From NCBI GenBank assembly GCA_964369955.1, contig CAYJFQ010000001.1:124001-188000 (forward strand): a DNA stretch of 64,000 bases, given 5' to 3'. A program made the translations under genes and the position numbers. Numbering within the stretch: the stretch's first letter is position 1; each line of letters starts with the position of its first letter. A model generated the notes under the pieces. The model made no database searches. It was given only the letters and a program-made list of their open reading frames with translations, and was not told the DNA's origin. This document shows positions 26,568-36,313 of this stretch, one piece after another. The stretch comes from CAYJFQ01 sp964369955. Its GTDB lineage: Bacteria > Bacillota_I > Bacilli_A > Erysipelotrichales > Erysipelotrichaceae.

Positions 26568-28752
26568 TATTCATTTTCTCCTTCACTTCTTCAAAAATCC
26601 TTATTAATTCATCTTTATTTTCATTAGTTAGTTTAATTATATAATTATTTATCATGATTTTACGATAAAAAGGTATATTTTCAAGTTTACTTACAACTTT
26701 TTGGTCAAACAATTGACAGTTACAATTTTCATCGCCAACAACTAGATATCTTTTATTAGCAGTGGTTAAATAATAATTATCACGATGGCATAAGTTGCAA
26801 TTACTTTTCTTTTCGCCAAAAATACTCGTTGATAAGAAACACGACTTAGTAATCATCACTAAAGGCTTTTGGTAAATTGTCAAAGCTAAATTATTTTCCC
26901 CTATTTCCCTGGACAAAGTTTCCAAATCTGAATCACTTAATTCATGACTAACCTCAATATACTTAACACCAAATTTTTTTAAGAAATAATAAGTATATTG
27001 ATTTGCACAACTTAATGAACCACTACTTAAAACGATACCACCAGAAGACAGTGCTCCTAGTTCACTAGCAACTGACATATTATCATATCTTAAATCTTGA
27101 TAGTTAATCAGAGGCGATTGATAAGCTATACCACATTCTTCTGACAACTTATAATTATCAGTATACAAATAGTAGTCACTATTCCTTAGAAATTGATATT
27201 GATCAATATTCCTAATTAAGACAAAGAGTTTCCCATTGTTTTGAATTTTAATGTTCGGCAATTGCAGTGTGTTCTTTATAATATCTTTTGGTTTTAAAAA
27301 ATAATTTTCCACTTGATTAATTAACTCTCTTCTTAAATTTTTAATTATTGAAATTGGCACAAAAAAATCATTTTCGTATACTATTTCTAGATTTTTGAAA
27401 GTGTATGGAGTATCTCCAATTTGATTTATCTTTTCTTTTATCTTATCTATTTGAAGTATTTTATCTGATTTTTCTACAATAAATTCACTGTAAAGAGTGA
27501 TAACTGATTTATTAACAATAGCTTCCACTTTAATTTTATCACCAATTAAAAAGGTCCATTTGCTGTTAATTGGATATTTCTCAATTTCGAACTCTTGTTT
27601 TTCTAACAATACACTGCTAGTTAAAAATACTAATGCTCCTTCACTTATATTTTGTTTTAGTGATATTATAACTTCTTCACCTTTTGATGCTGAACTAATC
27701 AATTTACCTTGATTATCTTTCAAAAAATTAACAATTAGTCCGAATTCTTCTTTTCCATTATCAAATCTTATACCATCAAATTGGTAAAGATTGTTATCAA
27801 GTTTTATATAAACACCATCATTTACCACTTTGCTAACCACTCCTAATTTAACTCCTTGATGGTTTGGTTTTAAAGTACTGAAGAAATTACTATTAAAACT
27901 AGATTTGTAGTAAGCATCGGTTAAACCACGATTAAATGGTATTAATAAATTAGAATAATCAATTTTATGATTGTTGCGTACCTTTTTATACATCTGATTA
28001 ACTATCGTTTTAACATAACTGATATTTTTTAATCTTCCTTCTATTTTAAAACTATCAATGAAGTTTAACTCATCTAAATGCTCTAATAGATTGTTATCTT
28101 TAGGGCTCAATAAATACTCACCATTAGTCTTAATTAATTCATCATTTTTTAAAAGAGTGAAATTATGTCTACACACCTGTGAACAATTGCCTCTATTTCC
28201 AGATCTTTTATTTAAAAAATAACTCATGTTGCAGAGACCTGAATAAGATAAACAAATTGCTCCATAAACAAACAATTCTAATTCAATTTCATGATCCTTG
28301 AAATTTAATATTTCATCTTTAGACAACTCTCGCGGTAAAACAACTCTAGAGACATTAAAGTTTTTTAATAAATTGATAGCTTGTAAGTTATGAACATGCA
28401 TTTGTGTCGAAGCATGCAATTCTAGATTAGAGTAATTGCTACTTAAGAAATACAATAACCCCAAATCTTGAATTATAAAGGCATCAACATTTGTCGCGAT
28501 TAACTGATCAATCACATCAACTAGAGTCCTAAAACTACTAGCATCAATAATGGTGTTTAGTGCTAAATACACCTTTCTTCCTCTTAGATGTGCAAAATTT
28601 GTGACATTACATAAATCATCTAAACTAAAATTAGTTGCACTAGAACGAGCTGAAAAGCTTGTATATCCACAATAAATTGCATCTGCTCCTGCATTAAAAG
28701 CAGCAATAGCAGTTTGGTAATCTTTAGCAGGTGCTAGTATTTCATTTTTCAT
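26560..28752 (-). CDS. U32 family (RlhA/TrhP-like) protein with DUF3656-type middle
   Basis: This 730-residue protein of the 'peptidase U32' family; characterised members (RlhA, TrhP) hydroxylate rRNA or tRNA rather than cut collagen. Seen: N-terminal EILAPAKDYQTAIAAFNAGADA (quoted EILAPAKDYQTAIAAFNAG), ELFVYGAICLSYSGLCNMS (about 167-185) and RSGNRGNCSQVCRHNF with the conserved Cys cluster. A beta-rich middle (about 290-430) and a second U32-like half follow. The C-terminal Cys set NCNLCHRD (about 650) and NCNCQ may bind an Fe-S cluster. The RNA target is not deducible. It overlaps the GH13 gene by 11 nt. Confidence 0.85.
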   Translation of the reverse strand: MKNEILAPAKDYQTAIAAFNAGADAIYCGYTSFSARSSATNFSLDDLCNVTNFAHLRGRKVYLALNTIIDASSFRTLVDVIDQLIATNVDAFIIQDLGLLYFLSSNYSNLELHASTQMHVHNLQAINLLKNFNVSRVVLPRELSKDEILNFKDHEIELELFVYGAICLSYSGLCNMSYFLNKRSGNRGNCSQVCRHNFTLLKNDELIKTNGEYLLSPKDNNLLEHLDELNFIDSFKIEGRLKNISYVKTIVNQMYKKVRNNHKIDYSNLLIPFNRGLTDAYYKSSFNSNFFSTLKPNHQGVKLGVVSKVVNDGVYIKLDNNLYQFDGIRFDNGKEEFGLIVNFLKDNQGKLISSASKGEEVIISLKQNISEGALVFLTSSVLLEKQEFEIEKYPINSKWTFLIGDKIKVEAIVNKSVITLYSEFIVEKSDKILQIDKIKEKINQIGDTPYTFKNLEIVYENDFFVPISIIKNLRRELINQVENYFLKPKDIIKNTLQLPNIKIQNNGKLFVLIRNIDQYQFLRNSDYYLYTDNYKLSEECGIAYQSPLINYQDLRYDNMSVASELGALSSGGIVLSSGSLSCANQYTYYFLKKFGVKYIEVSHELSDSDLETLSREIGENNLALTIYQKPLVMITKSCFLSTSIFGEKKSNCNLCHRDNYYLTTANKRYLVVGDENCNCQLFDQKVVSKLENIPFYRKIMINNYIIKLTNENKDELIRIFEEVKEKMNNE

Positions 28753-30805
28753 GTTCTAACCTATAGATTTTTACCTCTCCTGGCTCAAAATAAATATGTG
28801 CCCAATAATCAACATATGTGTTTTCACTTAAAACATTATAAGTAGAAAAAATTAACTCTAAATTATTAGGCTTAGTTTCAATATTTTCGAAATTAACATA
28901 ATGCATACATCCATTTAATACATCAAGATTCGCAACTACTACTAAATATCCACTATCAACCTTGTAAGCAACTCCACTAGCCAACTCAATAGGGCTTGAA
29001 AAATTCAACATCGTAGATGATTTTAAATCAACAAGATATTTCAAATAATCATTTCTAATCATTGCTGCTTTTTTCATTAAATTAATTAACTCAAAGCGAT
29101 CACTATGGTCATAATTAAATTGATAACGGTCAAACAAAGCAAGTTTACCAAAATACTGGTGATTATTAGGAAGTGAAAATTGCTCATCACCATAACAATC
29201 TAAGCCTGTATTCATAGGTTGGATTTCAAAGAATTCCTGCCCTGAATTTATAAAAGGAATAGTATTAGGAATAAAGTAATTAAAAATAGTAGTCATTATT
29301 GCTAAGTTCTTTCCACCTTCCCTAGAAACAACACGAGGAGTATCGTGAGTCTCTACGCAAGCTAGCTGTGGCAATACACATTCCTTGGTGTGATAAACAA
29401 AATTATTAAACCTCTGTTGATAAACTCTTGTTAATTCTAAAAAAGCAGTGCCAATTATGCAATTGTATTTATCTCTTTTAATAATTTTTGCACGCGACCT
29501 GTCCATTTCCTCAGCGATAAAACCAAAATCTTTATCAAGCATTCTTGCCTTCTTGATAATTAAATCAATTAACTCCTTAGGTAATGCATGTCCCATATCG
29601 ATTCGAGCACCATCAACGCCAAAATTATCCTGAAAATAGGGAATTACATCGCTTAAATAGTTCCACAATTCCTGGTTAATAACACAACCAGGATTTAAAG
29701 ATGCTTTTGCTACATCATATAAAATGTAAGGTTTTATATCATCAGCAATTTTGTTAAGATAAGGGACTGAATTTTTAGGATGATCTAAATACAATCTAAA
29801 ATAAGTTACATCATCCCAAGAAGGTTGAATATCATTAATACAATCACTAAAAGCTGGTGCTACTACAAGATTAAATTGTTCTTGAATTATTTTATTCAAA
29901 CTCTTATATCTATCCTTTTTTGCGAGCTTTAAAACCTTTTTCCATTTTGTAGGATTCTCAGTTTTTGGGTCATTTTTAAATTTCAATAAATGATTTCTAA
30001 CTTCTACACTTTTAAACAATGTTTTTAATTGCTTTTTAGCAGCAACTGTATTTTGCTCTATCCCTTGCACATAAGGCGGTTTATAATCTATTAAAGTGTT
30101 GCTATCAATCCAATAGAACCATTCAGGATAATCTCTAATCAACTCAGAGTTAACACTATTTGTACGAGGAATGATATCGATAACAACTCTAATATTTAAG
30201 ATATGGCATGCCTCAACTAAGGCTTTAAACTGTTGATTTAAATCAAGCTTTCCCTCAACCATTTTATCTGATAACATACTATCCAACTCAAAAAAATTAG
30301 ATACTGAATAAGGAGAGCCTAAATCACCTTTTTTATCAATTATTGAGTATTTAGTAATTGGTAATAAATATAAAACACTAACACCTAATTCTTTTAAATA
30401 AGGCAACAATAAAATAGTTTTAATAAATGTACCAGTTTCATTTAACTTATCAGTATTTTCATCTTCTAAAAAACCCGATTCATTACTATCGTAAGCAGTA
30501 GAAGTTCTAATCAACATCGAGTAAATTATTGATTCTTTTAGCCAGTCACCCTGACTAGTCTTGTAGTTATTAATTTGACTCAAACTCTCACTATAATCGA
30601 TATTTTTATTAACTGATGGCAGTATTTTAGTTTCAATTAAATAACTTAGAAAACGATATGGATTAACATATATCTTTTCATTATCGGTTCTAATCACATT
30701 TGGATACCCAAAATAATTCCAAAGATCAGGATAAGCTACTTGTAAATTAGGATTTAATAATGCCTTTCTCTTCAATATTTTATTTAATTTAATAATTTGT
30801 TTCAT
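28742..30805 (-). CDS. GH13 (alpha-amylase family) enzyme
   Basis: This 687-residue alpha-glucan-acting enzyme has an N-terminal region of about 120 residues that I do not recognise. Then comes the GH13 barrel: VVIDIIPRTNS (region I), nucleophile Asp in GARIDMGHA (about 400), acid/base Glu in FIAEEMDRS (about 431) and HD in CVETHDTPR (about 485), followed by a small beta domain. There is no signal peptide, so it is probably cytosolic. Region I ends PRTNS rather than the common VxNH, which may point to an unusual subfamily. The reaction (hydrolase or transferase) is not resolved. No strong SD before ATG 30805 (AAGGTG is 13 nt away). Confidence 0.82.
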   Translation of the reverse strand: MKQIIKLNKILKRKALLNPNLQVAYPDLWNYFGYPNVIRTDNEKIYVNPYRFLSYLIETKILPSVNKNIDYSESLSQINNYKTSQGDWLKESIIYSMLIRTSTAYDSNESGFLEDENTDKLNETGTFIKTILLLPYLKELGVSVLYLLPITKYSIIDKKGDLGSPYSVSNFFELDSMLSDKMVEGKLDLNQQFKALVEACHILNIRVVIDIIPRTNSVNSELIRDYPEWFYWIDSNTLIDYKPPYVQGIEQNTVAAKKQLKTLFKSVEVRNHLLKFKNDPKTENPTKWKKVLKLAKKDRYKSLNKIIQEQFNLVVAPAFSDCINDIQPSWDDVTYFRLYLDHPKNSVPYLNKIADDIKPYILYDVAKASLNPGCVINQELWNYLSDVIPYFQDNFGVDGARIDMGHALPKELIDLIIKKARMLDKDFGFIAEEMDRSRAKIIKRDKYNCIIGTAFLELTRVYQQRFNNFVYHTKECVLPQLACVETHDTPRVVSREGGKNLAIMTTIFNYFIPNTIPFINSGQEFFEIQPMNTGLDCYGDEQFSLPNNHQYFGKLALFDRYQFNYDHSDRFELINLMKKAAMIRNDYLKYLVDLKSSTMLNFSSPIELASGVAYKVDSGYLVVVANLDVLNGCMHYVNFENIETKPNNLELIFSTYNVLSENTYVDYWAHIYFEPGEVKIYRLEHEK

Positions 30806-30822
30806 GTTTATTATTAATCACC

Positions 30823-30851
30823 TTGTCACTTTCTTATGAATATGATAAAAT
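30823..30851 (+). promoter_or_regulatory. sigma-A promoter of tRNA-Leu
   Basis: TTGTCA, 17-nt spacer, TAAAAT. The predicted start site is about 5 nt before the mature tRNA 5' end. The -10 region sits in the palindrome ATAAAATTTTAT, shared with the start region of the divergent GH13 gene. Confidence 0.65.
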
Positions 30852-30862
30852 TTTATAGCAAT

Positions 30863-30949
30863 GCCCGAGTGGTGAAATTGGTAGACGCAGTGGACTCAAA
30901 ATCCACCGGTAGTGATACCTTGCCGGTTCGAGTCCGGCCTCGGGCACCA
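30863..30949 (+). tRNA. tRNA-Leu (anticodon CAA)
   Basis: An 87-nt class II tRNA with encoded CCA. Acceptor stem GCCCGAG pairs with CTCGGGC, discriminator A at 30946 and CCA at 30947-30949. The anticodon stem GTGGA/TCCAC encloses loop CTCAAAA, giving anticodon CAA (reads UUG). A long variable arm precedes the T arm with loop TTCGAGT. Apart from the partial murE, it is the only plus-strand gene seen. Confidence 0.97.
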
Positions 30950-30958
30950 ACTTATACA

Positions 30959-30984
30959 ACACACATCTACTGATGTGTTTTTTT
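30959..30984 (+). terminator. terminator of tRNA-Leu
   Basis: ACACATC, 4-nt loop, GATGTGT (30961-30978) followed by a run of T on the plus strand, 10 nt after the tRNA. Confidence 0.85.
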
Positions 30985-31040
30985 ATTACTAAGTTATTAT
31001 ACATTATTTGTTAAGTTATCACCTAACTATTTATCTAGAC

Positions 31041-31076
31041 AAACAAAGAAAACCTACCATTTTTTATGGTAGGTTT
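31041..31076 (-). terminator. terminator of secDF
   Basis: Perfect 11-bp stem: AAACCTACCAT, loop of five, ATGGTAGGTTT (31050-31076), with a T-rich tail on the minus strand, just after the secDF stop. Confidence 0.85.
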
Positions 31077-31087
31077 AAATTTAAATA

Positions 31088-33385
31088 TTAATCATTAATT
31101 CCGATGAAAGTCATTTCAGTTGGTTCATTTCTTTTTTTGTGATCTTTTTTTCTTTTTTTAATTTTAGGTTTAATATGAACTCTTATCCATAACCACGCTT
31201 GAGCAGCAATGAATAATGAAGAATAAGAACCAGCAATTAATCCAATAAAAATCGCTACATTAAATACAAAGATTTCTGGTGAACCCATTGATAGCAAGAA
31301 TATAACTGGAATTAAAGTAGTTAGAGTGTTGAAGATTGAGCGCATTGCAGTTTGAACTATAGCATCATTTACTATAGCTTTATAATCTTCTGGCAACATT
31401 TTAACTTTTTCAGATTTTGCAACATTTTCTCTAATTCTATCAAATATTACAATTGAATCATTTATCGAATAACCAATAATTGCTAGAATTACTGCAATAA
31501 AGCTTGAATCAACTTCAAATCTAAAAATAGCAAACACTGCAAGAACAATTAAAATATCGTGGACTAAAGCAATAATACAAGAAACTCCATAGTCCCATTT
31601 AAATCTTAGTGAAATATAAATCATCATTGCAATCCAAGCAACGATTGATAAAGTGAAAGCATTTATTACAAGTTCACGACCAACTACTGGCGTAACTACT
31701 GAATCATTTGGTTCATTGCCATAAGTTGCTACTATATTTTCCTTCAATGCAACCATATTTTCTGATGTTACTGACTCTTTTAAAGTAACATTTGCAATCT
31801 TAGCATCAGTACCTGAAATTTGCACTCGACTAGGAGTATAGCCAAACTCAATGAATTGAGCAGTGACTTCACTATCTATTAAAGCATCATCAGATATAAC
31901 GGTAATGTTAGTACCGCTTACAAAATCAATTCCTAAATTTAAAGCATTATCTCCTTTAAGACCATGATAAGTAGAGAATCCAATACCGATAAAGATAATA
32001 GCTAAACTTGAAATAATAAACTTCTTACTTATTTTCACAAAGTCAATTCCAGTAAATATGTCTTTATGTCTTTTTTCTTCATTTTTAGTTAAATCTGGGA
32101 TATCACTAGTTTTTACTCCGAATAAAGATTTCTTATTATCTAAAACCCCTGAATTAACTAAAAGAGATAATAATAATCTTGATAAGAAAATCTGTAAAGT
32201 TAATGTACAAAATACTGTAACCATGAACATTGTCGCAAAGCCCTTAACTGCTCCAGTTCCAAAGATATACATAATTAGCGCAGAAATGAATGTTGTGAAC
32301 TGAGCGTCAAAAATAGTTAAGAACGCTCTTTTATGCCCTTGCTCATTTGCTTTTTTTACAGTTCTTCCCAAATACAATTCATCTTTAATTCTTTCAAAAG
32401 TAATAATATTTGCATCAACCGTCATCCCGATACCCAAGATTAATGCTGCAATACCAGGTAGCGTTAACACACCACCCATAACATTATAAATGGCAATATT
32501 TAAGAACACAAAACAAGGTAAAACTATTGCAGAAATTACTCCAGGTAAACGATAAACAATAATCATAAATAACATAATCGCTAATAAACCAAACATACCA
32601 GCAATCATAGTCATTGAATAAGCATCTTGACCATATTCAGCACTCACAACATTTGAATAAATTTCTTCCATTTGCACCGGTAAACTACCAGCATTGATTA
32701 AATCCGCTAATTCTCTAGCTGATTCATCAGTAAAGTTTCCTTTAATTACTGCATCACCATCAATACGTGTGCTAACAGATGCAGCTGAAATATAAGCAGG
32801 AGTTTGTCCTAAGTCTTCTAATTGACTCTCTTTCGCATAAGAATCAACAGCAGGATCAAAATCTAACCAAGTTACAATTAAGTTTTCACCAGAAGCTGAT
32901 GAAGCTAATTTTGCAGTAACTTCCCCAAACTTATCATTATCTTCGATTTTTAAACTAACTACGGGCACTCCATTTTCAAAACTTAATGAAGCTCCCCCTT
33001 CCTGTAAGACTGATGAATCCATCAATAATTCATCATTAACATCTCTAAAAGATAGGTTCGCAGTAGTTGAAATAACACTTTGCGCACTTGCTAAATCTTT
33101 CACTCCAGCAAGTTGGACTCTAATTCTATCATCACCCTCAATTGTGATTTGTGGTTCACTTACCCCTAAAATATCAATTCTTTTTGAAACACTTCTTGAA
33201 ATAGAAGTCATTGAAGGAAGTGCATCTCCTTCATTTAATGGTTTAACTTGGTAAACGATTTCAAACCCACCATCTAAGTCTAAACCTTTAGTAATTCCAT
33301 TGCTTACATCATCTGTATAAAATCCTAGTACCCCTACTAACATAAAACAGATTAAAGTAAATAATAATATTCGATTTTTTTTCAT
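31088..33385 (-). CDS. secDF: SecDF protein-export fusion
   Basis: This 765-residue fused SecD-SecF RND-type protein uses the proton gradient to pull secreted proteins out of SecYEG. Seen: N-terminal membrane segment (about 7-24), SecD motif GLDLDGGFEIVYQV, first periplasmic domain (about 30-250), and SecD membrane part with PGIAALILGIGMTVDANI (about 310). The SecF half has NLGIDFVSGTNI (about 475) and IGYSINDSIVIFDRIREN (about 660), plus a basic C-terminal tail. SD AGAGG precedes the ATG. A candidate promoter is TTGTCT-17-TAACAT about 35 nt upstream. It stands alone, ending at a strong terminator. Confidence 0.96.
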   Translation of the reverse strand: MKKNRILLFTLICFMLVGVLGFYTDDVSNGITKGLDLDGGFEIVYQVKPLNEGDALPSMTSISRSVSKRIDILGVSEPQITIEGDDRIRVQLAGVKDLASAQSVISTTANLSFRDVNDELLMDSSVLQEGGASLSFENGVPVVSLKIEDNDKFGEVTAKLASSASGENLIVTWLDFDPAVDSYAKESQLEDLGQTPAYISAASVSTRIDGDAVIKGNFTDESARELADLINAGSLPVQMEEIYSNVVSAEYGQDAYSMTMIAGMFGLLAIMLFMIIVYRLPGVISAIVLPCFVFLNIAIYNVMGGVLTLPGIAALILGIGMTVDANIITFERIKDELYLGRTVKKANEQGHKRAFLTIFDAQFTTFISALIMYIFGTGAVKGFATMFMVTVFCTLTLQIFLSRLLLSLLVNSGVLDNKKSLFGVKTSDIPDLTKNEEKRHKDIFTGIDFVKISKKFIISSLAIIFIGIGFSTYHGLKGDNALNLGIDFVSGTNITVISDDALIDSEVTAQFIEFGYTPSRVQISGTDAKIANVTLKESVTSENMVALKENIVATYGNEPNDSVVTPVVGRELVINAFTLSIVAWIAMMIYISLRFKWDYGVSCIIALVHDILIVLAVFAIFRFEVDSSFIAVILAIIGYSINDSIVIFDRIRENVAKSEKVKMLPEDYKAIVNDAIVQTAMRSIFNTLTTLIPVIFLLSMGSPEIFVFNVAIFIGLIAGSYSSLFIAAQAWLWIRVHIKPKIKKRKKDHKKRNEPTEMTFIGIND

Positions 33386-33500
33386 ATTCTAACCTCTAAG
33401 CTATACCATAAAATGTTACCATAAATCATCAATTAAGACAAATAAATCTATGATTAATATAAAGGTAATGTAAAATGATATCAGTAATTTATCTTAAATA

Positions 33501-33534
33501 AATAAAAACTCACTACCGTCTAGAATAGTGAGTT
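33501..33534 (-). terminator. terminator of the NfeD-SPFH operon
   Basis: AACTCACTA, 10-nt loop, TAGTGAGTT (33507-33534) followed by TTTTTATTT on the minus strand, 7 nt after the SPFH stop. Confidence 0.85.
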
Positions 33535-33540
33535 AAAAGT

Positions 33541-34479
33541 TTAATCTTTTTTTGTTTTAATGTCTGTCGCAACTTCTTTAATTGAAGAAACAAGTCCTGC
33601 AATTCCTTGGATTTCAGAAGGAATAATGATTTTATTAGCAGGTCCATTAGATGCAGCTATGAATGCTTCTAAGCTTTTTAAATGAAGTACCGCCTCATCT
33701 GCTCCTGCTTCTTTAATATATTTAATTCCAGTAGCAGTTGCTTCTTGAAGTTTTAGAATAGCTTCAGCTTCTCCTGCAGCCTCAATTATCTGCTTTTCTT
33801 TAACAGCTTCAGCTTGTAAGATTGTTGCTTGTTTTTCTGCTTCAGCATTCAATATTAATGCAGCTTTTGCTCCTTCAGCCACTAGAATTGCTGCAGTTTT
33901 TTCACCCTCAGCTTGTAAGATAACTTGACGTCTTTGACGTTCAGCTTTCATTTGCTTTTCCATTGCATCTTGAATTTCAGCAGGTGGAATAATATTTTTT
34001 AATTCAACACGCTTAACTTTAATTCCCCAACGATCAGTTGCAACATCTAAAACTTGTCTCATCGATGTGTTAACAGTATCTCTTGAGGTCAAAGTTTGAT
34101 CTAATTCTAAATCACCAATCATGTTTCTCAATGTCGTAGCTGTTAAATTCTCAATCGCAGTTATTGGATTATGAACACCATAAGCATATAATTTAGGATC
34201 AGTAATTTGATAATAAACTACAGTATCAATCTGCATCGTTACATTATCTTTGGTAATAACTGGTTGTGGTGGGAAATCCACCACAATTTCCTTTAAACTA
34301 ACAATTTTAGCAACACGATCAATAATTGGAATTAAAAAATGCACTCCAACGCTCCATGTTTCCAAATACCCACCCAAACGTTCAACTACATACGCTCTTG
34401 TTTGAGGTACAACTTTAATAGTAGACGTAAGAATAATTAACACAACTACTGCTAATACTATAAAAATAAATGGTTCCAT
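33541..34479 (-). CDS. SPFH/band 7 (stomatin/QmcA-like) membrane protein
   Basis: This 312-residue protein has one N-terminal membrane anchor (about 3-20), then the SPFH domain with VPQTRAYVVERLGGYLETW, DNVTMQIDTVVYYQITDP and MRQVLDVATDRWGIKVKRVE. A long Ala/Glu/Lys coiled coil (about 170-245) gives way to a C-terminal tail. Such proteins form membrane microdomain cages and are often paired with NfeD, as here (11-nt gap). A precise cargo is unknown. Confidence 0.92.
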   Translation of the reverse strand: MEPFIFIVLAVVVLIILTSTIKVVPQTRAYVVERLGGYLETWSVGVHFLIPIIDRVAKIVSLKEIVVDFPPQPVITKDNVTMQIDTVVYYQITDPKLYAYGVHNPITAIENLTATTLRNMIGDLELDQTLTSRDTVNTSMRQVLDVATDRWGIKVKRVELKNIIPPAEIQDAMEKQMKAERQRRQVILQAEGEKTAAILVAEGAKAALILNAEAEKQATILQAEAVKEKQIIEAAGEAEAILKLQEATATGIKYIKEAGADEAVLHLKSLEAFIAASNGPANKIIIPSEIQGIAGLVSSIKEVATDIKTKKD

Positions 34480-34490
34480 ACTTATCCTCC

Positions 34491-34916
34491 TTATTTAACT
34501 TTTGTTACAAACAATGTAACTCCCTTTACTTGCTTTATTTCTACCACCTCATCAACATTATATGTTTTATCGTCAGCACTTCTAGCAGTCCATTCTTGTC
34601 CTTTTAAATCAACAACTCCCTTAGCTTCAAGATTATTTATAGCCTCAATAACAATGGCTTTTTCACCAATAACTTCATCTACATTAGTTGCAGTTAAATT
34701 CTTGTTAAAGTATCTTTGAACAACAGGTCTAGTAAAGAAAAACATCATCAATGAAACAATGAAGAAAATAATGATTTGTAGTGTAATATCTACATTAAAT
34801 AATGCTGCTGTTAAACTAAAAGTTGATCCAATCGCAAACCAAATTGTTGTCAAACCAAATGTCATATATTCGATAATTAAAAATACAATAATTGAAATAA
34901 TCCAAAATGTAATCAT
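34491..34916 (-). CDS. NfeD-like membrane protein
   Basis: This 141-residue protein has three or four membrane segments in the first 75 residues and then an OB-fold domain (DEVIGEKAIVIEAINNLEAKG to VVEIKQVKGVTLFVTKVK, quoted in short form), the NfeD architecture that partners SPFH proteins. The frame is open ten codons further upstream, but ATG 34916 has SD AAAGGTGG at 6 nt and begins the hydrophobic family N-terminus, so it is chosen. Confidence 0.88.
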   Translation of the reverse strand: MITFWIISIIVFLIIEYMTFGLTTIWFAIGSTFSLTAALFNVDITLQIIIFFIVSLMMFFFTRPVVQRYFNKNLTATNVDEVIGEKAIVIEAINNLEAKGVVDLKGQEWTARSADDKTYNVDEVVEIKQVKGVTLFVTKVK

Positions 34917-34936
34917 ATCTATCCACCTTTTAAATA

Positions 34937-34945
34937 AGTATATCA
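34937..34945 (-). promoter_or_regulatory. extended -10 promoter of NfeD-SPFH
   Basis: The minus strand has TGA directly before TATACT, an extended -10 element, with a poor -35. The predicted RNA would begin just at the SD, giving a very short leader. Confidence 0.4.
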
Positions 34946-34978
34946 CATAAATAAAATCGATTTAATTATTTTAAATTA

Positions 34979-35005
34979 AAAAAGCGTTATTACCACATAA
35001 CGCTT
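34979..35005 (-). terminator. terminator of the mra/mur operon (after murD)
   Basis: AAGCGTTAT, 6-nt loop, ATAACGCTT (34982-35005), then TTTTTAA on the minus strand, directly after the murD stop. Confidence 0.85.
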
Positions 35006-35008
35006 ATA

Positions 35009-36313
35009 TCACTTAAAACTATTGACTAATTCCTTAAAGACTTCACCACGATGTTCAAAATTTTTAAACTGGTCATAGCTTGCACAAGCAGGAGATAATA
35101 CAACACAATCACCAACAATAGCCAGCTCTCTAGCAATTTTTACCGCTTCTTGAATATTAGAGACAACTATCGTTCCTTCTTTTAATTCTGCAATTTTTTC
35201 AGCAGTCTCCCCATACGCAATAACTCTTTTCAAACCGATCAAACTATCTTTTAAGTCTTCAAAGCTAAGTTTTTTATCATATCCACCAACTAATAAGATA
35301 ACATTCCTATCCTTAAGCCCATCCAAACACACAAGTGTCGACTCGACATTTGTTGCTTTTGAGTCATTATAGTAATCTACTCCTGAAAAAGAATTAACAA
35401 ACTCGATTCGATGTTCTACACCTTTGAATAAAGAGATGCCTTTTTTGATGTTTTCAGGACTAACTCCCATATGATAAGCCATAGTAGCGGCTATCATTGA
35501 ATTTAATAGGTTGTGTTTGCCAACTAATTTTAAATCTTTCACCTCAAATAATTTCACATTTTGATAGTAAATTTGATTGTTTTTTAAATAAATATCTCTA
35601 TTTTTCTCGAAGTCTAAATAATCTACATTTACCCCTTCTAAGAAGCTAGACTGCTTCGATAGTTGGTAATCGTTACAATTATAAATAAAGTAATCACTAT
35701 TATCTTGATTTAAAGTAACTCTTAATTTTGCTTGATAATAATCATCAAGGTTATCAAAAAAATCTAAATGATCAGGAGTAAGGTTGATAACAGTGCTGCA
35801 GTTTGCCTTAAGACTATAAGTATCTATTAACTGAAATGCGCTAATTTCTAATGCTATATATCCAGTAGTTACCCCACTTGCTACTAAGGCCGATAAAGGA
35901 TAGCCAATATTACCAACTCCATAAGCAATTCCATATTCTAATTCCAACAATTCTTTAAGTAAACTAGTTGTTGTAGTCTTACCATTAGTTCCTGTTATAG
36001 CGCCTATTTTAAAGTCACTATACCAAAGTGCTATTTCTATTTCGTTGTATATTTTTACATCATTTTCTTTAAAAAAGTTAATAAATTTATTTTGATAATT
36101 AATACCTGGATTTTTAACAACAAATTCCCATTCTAGATTCATTAATGCTTCAGGGTGACCACCATCAATAACTTTTACTCCTAAACTTTCTAATTCTTTT
36201 TTTTCAGGCATTAGTTCATAGTCAGTAATGGTAACATCATAATTTTTTTGAATTAATAATTTTGAAACTGCAACTCCGCTCCTTGAACCTCCAAAAACTA
36301 AAACTTTCATCAT
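35009..36313 (-). CDS. murD: UDP-N-acetylmuramoyl-alanine--D-glutamate ligase
   Basis: This enzyme of about 434 residues adds D-Glu to UDP-MurNAc-Ala. Seen: N-terminal Rossmann motif VFGGSRSGVAVSKLL, ATP site ITGTNGKTTTTSLLKELL, INLTPDHLDFF, HRIEFVNSFSGVDYYNDSKATN (quoted HRIEFVNSFSGVDYYNDSKA) and LSPACASYDQF. The frame is open 18 codons upstream inside mraY; the two adjacent ATGs at 36313 and 36310 overlap the mraY TGA and start the family N-terminus, so translation is coupled. Either ATG is possible. Confidence 0.95.
   Translation of the reverse strand: MMKVLVFGGSRSGVAVSKLLIQKNYDVTITDYELMPEKKELESLGVKVIDGGHPEALMNLEWEFVVKNPGINYQNKFINFFKENDVKIYNEIEIALWYSDFKIGAITGTNGKTTTTSLLKELLELEYGIAYGVGNIGYPLSALVASGVTTGYIALEISAFQLIDTYSLKANCSTVINLTPDHLDFFDNLDDYYQAKLRVTLNQDNSDYFIYNCNDYQLSKQSSFLEGVNVDYLDFEKNRDIYLKNNQIYYQNVKLFEVKDLKLVGKHNLLNSMIAATMAYHMGVSPENIKKGISLFKGVEHRIEFVNSFSGVDYYNDSKATNVESTLVCLDGLKDRNVILLVGGYDKKLSFEDLKDSLIGLKRVIAYGETAEKIAELKEGTIVVSNIQEAVKIARELAIVGDCVVLSPACASYDQFKNFEHRGEVFKELVNSFK

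Noticed and set aside
30950..31050. A second tRNA after tRNA-Leu
   Set aside because: Only the tRNA terminator and the secDF terminator are present; no cloverleaf can be formed.
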